This document shows positions 1-5,252 of a DNA stretch of 6,132 bases, piece after piece (within the stretch, counting starts at the first letter, position 1; every line of letters starts with the position of its first letter). The notes under the pieces are model-generated. The model was not told the origin of the DNA. It saw only the letters and a program-made list of their open reading frames with translations, and ran no database searches. Origin of the DNA: a bacterium. GTDB taxonomy: Bacteria; Vulcanimicrobiota; Xenobia; Xenobiales; Xenobiaceae. Made by a program: the position numbers and the translations under genes. The stretch is from the NCBI GenBank assembly GCA_017444165.1, contig JAFSXH010000081.1, forward strand, positions 1 to 6,132, given 5' to 3'.

Positions 1-763
1 CATCTTGGCCTTCAACATCGCGGAAGTACTCGGCCATCGTCACACCTGTGGACGCTACGCGGAAACGCACCCCTGGCGGCTCATCCATCTGGCCAAAGAC
101 CATCGTCGTATTTTTAAGAACTCCCGAGGATTCCATCTCGCGATAGAGGTCGTTACCCTCACGAGTACGTTCACCAACTCCAGCAAAGACGGAGAAACCA
201 CCATGACCCTTAGCTACATTGTGGATAAGCTCCTGAATCAAAACGGTTTTGCCTACACCAGCTCCACCAAAGAGACCAGTCTTACCACCTTTGGCATAAG
301 GCTCGAGGAGATCGATAACCTTGATACCAGTCTCCATGACTTCAGTAGTCGGGACCTGTTCTTCTAACGGAGGAGCAGGACGATGAATAGAATAGCGCGT
401 GTCAGTTACCGCCTCTGGTTGGGCATCAATAGCCTGTCCCAAAACATTGAACATCCTGCCCAAAGTAGGTCTGCCTACGGGGACAGTTATAGGAGAGCCA
501 GTATTTTCACACTCCATACCACGACGCAGACCATCAGTCGTACCCATAGCCAAAGTGCGTACACGATTGTTGCCGCTCTCACCCATAACTTCTAAAAACA
601 GATAACGCTGAGAATCGGGAAGTTTTTTCAATTCCTCTCCGCGCTTGCCGCGAAATTCTTCCCTCTCTATGCGAATGGCACTGTACAACTCAGGAAGTTC
701 ACCGGCCGGGAACTCAATTTCTACCACAGATCCTACAATCTGTACAATCTTACCAACTGACAT
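1..763 (-). CDS. atpD: ATP synthase F1 subunit beta, 3'-truncated by window edge
   Basis: Catalytic subunit of F1; three copies alternate with alpha and make or hydrolyse ATP at the inner face of the membrane. The frame runs from an ATG at 763-761 to the left edge without a stop, giving 254 of the usual roughly 460-480 residues. An N-terminal beta-barrel domain (about 1-85) precedes the nucleotide-binding domain. The P-loop GGAGVGKT is at residues 166-173 (Lys172), and the catalytic-glutamate motif GERTREGNDLY starts at residue 197 (Glu198, Arg199). GQMDEPPG follows at about 224-231, and the fragment ends in TMAEYFRDVEGQD, just before the expected Walker B strand. The start is fixed by a strong ribosome site (GAGGAGGAG) and by family alignment. 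It lies 21 nt after atpG. Minor oddity: Asp replaces the usual Asn in GQMNEPPG. Identification is certain; only the C-terminal half is unseen. Confidence 0.98.
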   Translation of the reverse strand, partial: MSVGKIVQIVGSVVEIEFPAGELPELYSAIRIEREEFRGKRGEELKKLPDSQRYLFLEVMGESGNNRVRTLAMGTTDGLRRGMECENTGSPITVPVGRPTLGRMFNVLGQAIDAQPEAVTDTRYSIHRPAPPLEEQVPTTEVMETGIKVIDLLEPYAKGGKTGLFGGAGVGKTVLIQELIHNVAKGHGGFSVFAGVGERTREGNDLYREMESSGVLKNTTMVFGQMDEPPGVRFRVASTGVTMAEYFRDVEGQD

Positions 764-765
764 TT

Positions 766-774
766 CTCCTCCTC
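766..774 (-). promoter_or_regulatory. Strong Shine-Dalgarno site of atpD
   Basis: The minus strand reads GAGGAGGAG two bases before the atpD ATG, in the 21-nt gap after atpG. Its repeated GGAGG-like register fixes the start and predicts high translation. This fits the three beta copies needed per single gamma, whose own gene lacks a comparable site. Confidence 0.75.
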
Positions 775-784
775 AACAATCGGC

Positions 785-1696
785 CTATCCCTTTAATGCT
801 TCAGCACCACTGGATATTTCTATAATTTCAGTAGTAATACTATTCTGACGAGCGCGATAATACTGCAAAGTGAGATCATAAGTGAGATTTTCAGCATTCT
901 CTGTGGCACTAGTCATAGCCCGCAGACGCGATCTTATCTCCGAAGTCTTAGACTCTAACATAACTTGTGCCACAACCGCGTTCATATAAGCGGGCAAAAT
1001 AACATTTAAAGCCGAATCCAGATCTGGTTCAAAGATGTATTCTACAAAATTTGTACTCTCATCACCTTTATCCATCTTGATCATATCAGAATAGATGGTA
1101 CCCAAATCCAGAGTATTGTGCTTGGCTGCAACTAAGGGTAAAAACTTGAAAGACTTAGCTTGACAATCGAGCATACTGATAGCGTCAGTGAAGACTAATA
1201 TGACCTCATCAACCTCTTTTTTTAAGAACCAGTCCGCACAAATCTCTGCCAACTCTATAGCAAAAGCACTACTGTACTCCCAGTTAGCATAGACTTTATC
1301 TGGTTTATATCCCGCTCGAACTAAGGCACGTTCCGCTTTTGAACCCAAACACAACAACTTAGCGAGCTTACCTTCCCCTAATCCGCTCAGAACCTCTATC
1401 GCTGCACGAGCTAAACTGGAGTTGTAAGCTCCACAGAGTCCTTTATCAGCTCCGATAACTATAACTCCAGTTTTTTCAATTACACGCTCTTCAAAGAGAG
1501 GATTAGAAGAATCTTTGATATGTTGAGAGAGCTGGCCAACGACTTCATTTAACTTTTTAGCATAAGCTCTTCCCTCTAAAGCCAATTTCTCCACGCGTCT
1601 AACTTGAGAATTGGCAACCATCTTCATGGCACTAGTTATCTTACCAATGCTCTTTACAGAACGAATGCGCTGTTTTAATTCTCTGTCACTAGCCAT
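785..1696 (-). CDS. atpG: ATP synthase F1 subunit gamma
   Basis: Central rotor shaft of F1, one copy per complex, linking c-ring rotation to conformational change in the alpha3beta3 head. The 303-residue product is slightly longer than the common 280-300. The N-terminal helix carries ITSAMKMVA (20-28), the long coiled-coil segment inside the catalytic head. The Rossmann-like middle domain has GADKGLCGAYN (82-92), matching the family's DRGLCG motif. The C-terminal signature ITTEIIEISSGAEAL is at 287-301 and follows the conserved RARQNSI. The chloroplast-type regulatory dithiol insert is not apparent. The ATG at 1696 lies 8 nt after the atpA stop and has only A-rich sequence upstream (AGAAAAAAGT), with no clear Shine-Dalgarno. 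Translation is probably coupled to atpA and lower than that of alpha or beta, which would suit one copy per complex. Confidence 0.97.
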   Translation of the reverse strand: MASDRELKQRIRSVKSIGKITSAMKMVANSQVRRVEKLALEGRAYAKKLNEVVGQLSQHIKDSSNPLFEERVIEKTGVIVIGADKGLCGAYNSSLARAAIEVLSGLGEGKLAKLLCLGSKAERALVRAGYKPDKVYANWEYSSAFAIELAEICADWFLKKEVDEVILVFTDAISMLDCQAKSFKFLPLVAAKHNTLDLGTIYSDMIKMDKGDESTNFVEYIFEPDLDSALNVILPAYMNAVVAQVMLESKTSEIRSRLRAMTSATENAENLTYDLTLQYYRARQNSITTEIIEISSGAEALKG

Positions 1697-1704
1697 ACTT
1701 TTTT

Positions 1705-3231
1705 CTATTTCTTATCAGAATGAACAAATCTCTTCTTAAATTCTTTTATAGCACTCTGGAGAGAATTTACAGTCTCCTCTTCTAACTTACCACTCGTCTT
1801 GATCTCATCTAAAATCTTCTTTTGCGAAGATTTCATGTAATCTAAGAACTCTTTCTCGAAGCGAGAGACATCGTAAACCTCAACATCATCCAAATAACCA
1901 TTAGTTACAGCGTAGATAATCACAACCTGCAACTCTGCAGCCATAGGAACATACTGCTTCTGGTTCAAAACCTGCATAATCCTATCACCGCGAGCCAATT
2001 GAGCGCGGCTGACTGAATCCAATTCGTCAGCAGAAAGTTTAGCATAAGCAGCCAGAGTTTGGTATTGAGAGAGATCCATACGCAAAGAGCCAGCAACTTT
2101 ACGCATAGCTTTCAACTGGGCTGAACCACCTACACGAGAGACAGAAAGACCAGCATCCACAGCAGGACGAGTACCAGCGTTAAACATATCAGAATCTAAA
2201 TAGATCTGCCCATCGGTAATGGAAATAACGTTAGTAGGAATGTAAGCCGAAACATCTCCCAATTGAGTCTCAATAATGGGCAGAGCCGTCATAGAACCAC
2301 CGCCCAGCTCATCGGACAATTTAGCAGCTCTTTCCAAAAGACGAGAGTGCAAATAGAAGACATCACCAGGATAAGCCTCACGCCCCGGAGGACGACGCAA
2401 AAGCAAAGATATCTCACGATAAGCCCTAGCATGCTTGGAGAGATCATCGTAAATTATCAAAATGTGCTTGCCGCGATACATCATATCTTCGCCAATAGCA
2501 CAACCTGTATAAGGGGCCAAATAGAGCAAAGATGGAGCTTCGTTAGCGTTGGCTACTACAATGGCACATTTGTGCATGACACCTTCACGACTCAATGTAT
2601 CAACCAAAGTGGCTACAGAGTTAGCCTTTTGACCGATGGCTACATAAATACAGTAAACATCTGTGTCTTTTTGGTTGATCATAGCATCGACCGCAATGGC
2701 CGTTTTACCGATCTGGCGATCTCCAATAATCAACTCGCGCTGACCACGCCCGATAGGAACGAGAGCATCGATAGCCTTAATACCAGTCTGCATAGGTTCA
2801 CAGACAGATTTACGCTCAATAACTGTAGGAGCAGTGAATTCAATCGTACGCGTGCGCTCCGTTTTGATCGGCCCTTTGCCATCGACAGGCTGTCCCAAAG
2901 CATTGACCACACGACCGAACATAGCCTCACCTACAGGAACCTCGGCCACACGTTCAGTACGCTCAACTCGATCACCCTCGCGAATGCCATCATCAGGTCC
3001 CATGACAATACAACCTATACTGCCTTCTTCCAGGTTCATAACCATGCCATAAAGACCATTAGCAAAGCGCAACAGCTCACCCGCACGTACATCCTTCAAC
3101 CCGTAAACTGTCGCAATATTGTCGCCAACCTGAGTGACAGTACCGTATGTAACCTCATCTATATCTGGATTATATCCGTCTATCTGTCTGCGCAAAATTT
3201 CAGATATTTCGTCGGAACGAATTGTTGCCAT
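1705..3231 (-). CDS. atpA: ATP synthase F1 subunit alpha
   Basis: Non-catalytic nucleotide-binding subunit of F1, three copies per complex; it supplies the arginine finger to the beta active site. The 508 residues are normal for the family. Domains in order are a beta-barrel (about 25-95), a nucleotide-binding domain (about 96-380) and a C-terminal helical domain. The P-loop is GDRQIGKT at 170-177 (Lys176), where the family norm is GDRQTGKT. The Walker B strand ILIIYDD is at 257-263. The alpha/beta signature PAVDAGLSVS is at 356-365, followed by the arginine finger Arg366 in SVSRVGGSAQ. GQK at 200-202 is the conserved glutamine region. The ATG at 3231 lies 5 nt after the atpH stop, with a modest AAAGG upstream. 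Antisense to its first two thirds is a long plus-strand open frame, judged spurious. Confidence 0.98.
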   Translation of the reverse strand: MATIRSDEISEILRRQIDGYNPDIDEVTYGTVTQVGDNIATVYGLKDVRAGELLRFANGLYGMVMNLEEGSIGCIVMGPDDGIREGDRVERTERVAEVPVGEAMFGRVVNALGQPVDGKGPIKTERTRTIEFTAPTVIERKSVCEPMQTGIKAIDALVPIGRGQRELIIGDRQIGKTAIAVDAMINQKDTDVYCIYVAIGQKANSVATLVDTLSREGVMHKCAIVVANANEAPSLLYLAPYTGCAIGEDMMYRGKHILIIYDDLSKHARAYREISLLLRRPPGREAYPGDVFYLHSRLLERAAKLSDELGGGSMTALPIIETQLGDVSAYIPTNVISITDGQIYLDSDMFNAGTRPAVDAGLSVSRVGGSAQLKAMRKVAGSLRMDLSQYQTLAAYAKLSADELDSVSRAQLARGDRIMQVLNQKQYVPMAAELQVVIIYAVTNGYLDDVEVYDVSRFEKEFLDYMKSSQKKILDEIKTSGKLEEETVNSLQSAIKEFKKRFVHSDKK

Positions 3232-3236
3232 TAAAT

Positions 3237-3776
3237 CTAACCTTTCCGCATACGCGCTTTCATATTTTCAAGATGTCTTTTGATACTGCCATCATAGAGA
3301 CGACCATCAAAACGAATAACCAAACCACCTATAAGTTCTGGATCGACATCGGTAGTCAACTTTATTCTCTTGCCCGTCATCTGACTCAGATGTGTCTCTA
3401 CAAATATACGCATCTGATCATCCAACTCTATGGCTGAACTCACCTCAGCCTTAACTATACCGTTATCTTCGCATAGCTGCTCTTCATAAAAATCGACAAT
3501 GCGGTCGTAATACGCCTCTCTGCCTTTATCGATCAAGACGAACAAAAAATTAAAAGTCCTAACTGAAATTTGTCCGTCAAAAACCTCTTTAATGATCCTC
3601 TTTTTGGCTTGACGAGCAACTGTAGGAGAAGTCAAAGATTCATTCAACTGACTGTTATCAGCTAACAATTTACTTACAATCTTCAACTCTCTCAACTGGA
3701 TCAGAGTCTCTTTGGTGGCCAAAGCTGAAGCATAGAGAGCCGAAGCATAACGTCTAGCTACAGTATTACTAAGCAT
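3237..3776 (-). CDS. atpH: ATP synthase F1 subunit delta (OSCP family)
   Basis: Peripheral-stalk subunit that caps the alpha3beta3 head and ties it to the b/b' stator. The 179-residue length is typical. The N-terminal six-helix domain begins with VARRYASALYASA (6-18), the conserved head-binding segment. The C-terminal domain carries the delta/OSCP signature VDPELIGGLVIRFDG at 144-158, followed by RLYDGSIKRHL. The ATG at 3776 overlaps the end of the preceding b gene by 8 nt. Upstream there is only a G-run (GGGGG at 3787-3783), so translation probably depends on ribosomes finishing the b gene. One copy is needed per complex. Sequence outside the conserved blocks is divergent, as is usual for delta. 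Confidence 0.96.
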   Translation of the reverse strand: MLSNTVARRYASALYASALATKETLIQLRELKIVSKLLADNSQLNESLTSPTVARQAKKRIIKEVFDGQISVRTFNFLFVLIDKGREAYYDRIVDFYEEQLCEDNGIVKAEVSSAIELDDQMRIFVETHLSQMTGKRIKLTTDVDPELIGGLVIRFDGRLYDGSIKRHLENMKARMRKG

Positions 3777-4257
3777 TATGAGCCCCCATTCTCGTCAACA
3801 TGTTTTCGACTACATTTCTCTCAACATCTTCATCTTTAACAGATTGGCGAATTAACTTTTCAGCTTTATCAGCTACTCTATCGACTAGATCAGATTGCAA
3901 CGTATGGCGAAGAGCCTCTCTGAGGTTTTCTGCCTCAGAACTGGCATCTTTAATAATCCTTTCAGCCTCATTTTTAGCACCGTTCACAGCATCGTTAAAG
4001 AGTCTTTCACTATCTGATTTAGCTTTTTGCCTAATCTCATCTAACTCTTTGCTCAATCCATTTTTTTTGGAAAGCCAAATTTCAGCTTGTTTTTCAGCCT
4101 GTTGCAACATATCTTCGGCCTCATTCAGACTGGAGCGATAACTAGAACTGCGCTCTTGAACAGCATTCTTCATCGAACCAAACAAAAAGATTTTGAGGAT
4201 GACAACGACTATGATAAAACTAGTTAAGCCTGCAAAAAACTCAAAAGTGTTAGTCAT
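3769..4257 (-). CDS. atpF: ATP synthase Fo subunit b (second b-type stator gene)
   Basis: Membrane-anchored peripheral-stalk subunit. The 162 residues comprise an N-terminal membrane helix (about 7-27) followed by a long charged helix rich in Glu, Lys, Arg, Ala and Ser (about 30-155) with coiled-coil character. The C-terminal block LVDRVADKAEKLIRQSV (124-140) resembles the delta-binding end of b proteins. The usual Lys-Pro pair after the membrane helix is absent; this protein has FGSMKNAVQER (26-36) instead. The start ATG at 4257 overlaps the b' stop in an ATGA arrangement (4 nt shared), with AGGAGAGGG upstream inside b'. Calling this one b and its upstream neighbour b' rests on gene order and on the YKPL motif of the neighbour. 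The identity as a b-family stator is firm; which is b and which b' is less so. Confidence 0.9.
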   Translation of the reverse strand: MTNTFEFFAGLTSFIIVVVILKIFLFGSMKNAVQERSSSYRSSLNEAEDMLQQAEKQAEIWLSKKNGLSKELDEIRQKAKSDSERLFNDAVNGAKNEAERIIKDASSEAENLREALRHTLQSDLVDRVADKAEKLIRQSVKDEDVERNVVENMLTRMGAHNA

Positions 4258-4784
4258 CTCACACCCTCTCCTGCCAAAGCCTTCTCCGCTATCGCTAAAG
4301 CCTTTTCCGCACGCTCTCTGCCTGCGCCATCCGTAACGCTAGAAATTATACGTTGAGCCATTTGCAGAGCCAATTGCGATACGTCTCCACTCAACTCATT
4401 ACCCAAACGTTTCTCTTCTAATTTTACTTCCGCCTTAGCTCTCTCAACAATACGAGCCGCCTCATCTCTAGCAGCAGATAGACGCTTCTGACGCTCCTTT
4501 TCGGCCCGCCTTTGAGTCTCCTGAATTAGCTCAGCAGCCTCCTGGTGAACTCGGCGTATCTCCTCTTCATATTTACTCTTGATCTTCAGAGTCTCTTTGT
4601 TGATAGCTTCAGCCTTCTCCACTTTAGCAACGGTCTCTGCCCTGCGTTTTTTGCGCACAGCCGCCAATGGTTTATAGATAATCTGAGTCATCAAAAGATG
4701 GAATATATAAAAGAGAATAACCTGAGCAAAGATGATACACGGTTCGGCGTGCATTGAGTCTAACAAGGCGTAGATAGTGTCCAT
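4254..4784 (-). CDS. atpF': ATP synthase Fo subunit b' (first b-type stator gene)
   Basis: Second type of peripheral-stalk subunit, expected to pair with the next gene product as a b/b' heterodimer. The 176 residues have a short N-terminal tail, one membrane helix (about 16-36), the motif YKPL (37-40) and Arg44, as in cyanobacterial b' and many b proteins, then a continuous charged helix (about 44-150) rich in Glu, Lys, Arg and Ala. It ends with an Ala/Glu-rich tail. I chose the ATG at 4784 rather than the upstream GTG at 4805 because GGAGG (4794-4790) sits 5 nt before the ATG, within the longer frame, and the membrane helix then starts at a normal distance. It lies 77 nt after atpE, beyond a hairpin, and overlaps the next gene by 4 nt. 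Confidence 0.92.
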   Translation of the reverse strand: MDTIYALLDSMHAEPCIIFAQVILFYIFHLLMTQIIYKPLAAVRKKRRAETVAKVEKAEAINKETLKIKSKYEEEIRRVHQEAAELIQETQRRAEKERQKRLSAARDEAARIVERAKAEVKLEEKRLGNELSGDVSQLALQMAQRIISSVTDGAGRERAEKALAIAEKALAGEGVR

Positions 4785-4789
4785 CAACA

Positions 4790-4794
4790 CCTCC
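4790..4794 (-). promoter_or_regulatory. Shine-Dalgarno site deciding the b' start
   Basis: GGAGG on the minus strand, 5 nt before the ATG at 4784, just after a run of six T. It favours this start over the in-frame GTG at 4805, which has no comparable site. Confidence 0.7.
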
Positions 4795-4808
4795 AAAAAA
4801 CGCACATA

Positions 4809-4837
4809 GGAATCTCTCGCCTCTTACAAGAGATTCC
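4809..4837 (-). terminator. Intergenic hairpin after atpE: attenuator, processing or mRNA-stability element
   Basis: A perfect 9-bp inverted repeat lies in the 77-nt gap between atpE and b'. In the transcript GGAATCTCT (4837-4829) pairs with AGAGATTCC (4817-4809) around an 11-nt loop. A six-T run follows at 4800-4795, but 8 nt after the stem, and the stem is only about half GC. A full intrinsic terminator is therefore doubtful; partial termination or 3'-end protection of the atpB-atpE message is equally plausible. Either would raise the supply of c relative to downstream subunits, which a multi-copy c-ring needs. The hairpin does not cover the b' ribosome site. The structure is seen; the role is inferred. 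Confidence 0.55.
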
Positions 4838-4861
4838 AAAAAGTCTTCTCTCTAATCTTCC

Positions 4862-5209
4862 TTACTTCAACATGAAGGCCAAAACTAACACGTAAATTGA
4901 CAGAGACTCAATGAATGCCAAAGCGAGCATAAGGTTGGATCTAATCTTACCTTCAGCCTCAGGATTACGAGCAATACCTTCCACAGCCTTAGAGGCAACT
5001 AAAGATTGAGCAATTGAACCACCAACAGCAGCCAAAGCCATAGAAAGGGCAAGCATTGAACTTACAGACATACCACCAGCAGGAGCAGGTTCGGGAGCAC
5101 CCTGAGTTGCTGTAGCAGCAGCTTCTTGAGCCCAAACTGGCATAGCACAATAAAGCCCCATCAACAAAGCGGACAAAATACCCAACAATTTTCCACACTT
5201 GGAATACAT
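4862..5209 (-). CDS. atpE: ATP synthase Fo subunit c with N-terminal signal peptide
   Basis: Ring-forming proteolipid that carries ions through Fo. The 115 residues begin with a probable signal peptide (basic start, hydrophobic core about 8-23, likely cut after Val-Trp-Ala at 27), then an Ala/Pro/Thr-rich linker (28-46) and two membrane helices (about 48-72 and 91-114). The polar loop ARNPEAEGKI (80-89) is diagnostic. Ion-site residues are Gln68 in helix 1 and Glu101, Ser102 and Tyr106 in helix 2. The helix-1 GxGxGxG motif is altered to A61-x-G63-x-S65-x-A67. The protein stops soon after helix 2, lacking the FANPF-like tail common in the family. The ATG at 5209 is chosen because GGAGG lies 9 nt upstream; an in-frame GTG at 5266 would overlap atpB and bury the signal peptide. 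The gap after atpB is 43 nt. Confidence 0.95.
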   Translation of the reverse strand: MYSKCGKLLGILSALLMGLYCAMPVWAQEAAATATQGAPEPAPAGGMSVSSMLALSMALAAVGGSIAQSLVASKAVEGIARNPEAEGKIRSNLMLALAFIESLSIYVLVLAFMLK

Positions 5210-5218
5210 TCTTATAAA

Positions 5219-5223
5219 CCTCC
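5219..5223 (-). promoter_or_regulatory. Shine-Dalgarno site deciding the atpE start
   Basis: GGAGG on the minus strand, 9 nt before the ATG at 5209, inside the 43-nt atpB-atpE gap. It supports the 115-residue product over the longer frame from GTG 5266 and predicts good translation of this high-copy subunit. Confidence 0.7.
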
Positions 5224-5252
5224 AATTGGTTTTCAGTTTTACAAAGAAGATA

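Noticed and set aside
5..605. Three plus-strand open frames opposite atpD
   Set aside because: They mirror the beta-subunit coding sequence, whose own frame is open through the whole region and matches the family residue by residue.
785..1696. Redox-regulated gamma subunit of the chloroplast type
   Set aside because: No insert with paired cysteines is apparent; the cysteines present are scattered and the length is near the bacterial norm.
2263..3234. A 323-codon plus-strand open frame opposite atpA
   Set aside because: It is exactly antisense to a highly conserved gene, has a low-complexity Ser/Thr/Asn/Ile/Arg-rich product with no recognisable domain, and has no clear ribosome site. It is explained by codon bias of atpA.
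5222..5229. Palindrome CCAATTGG in the atpB-atpE gap
   Set aside because: Eight bases is within chance expectation and it overlaps the flank of the atpE ribosome site without forming a stable stem.
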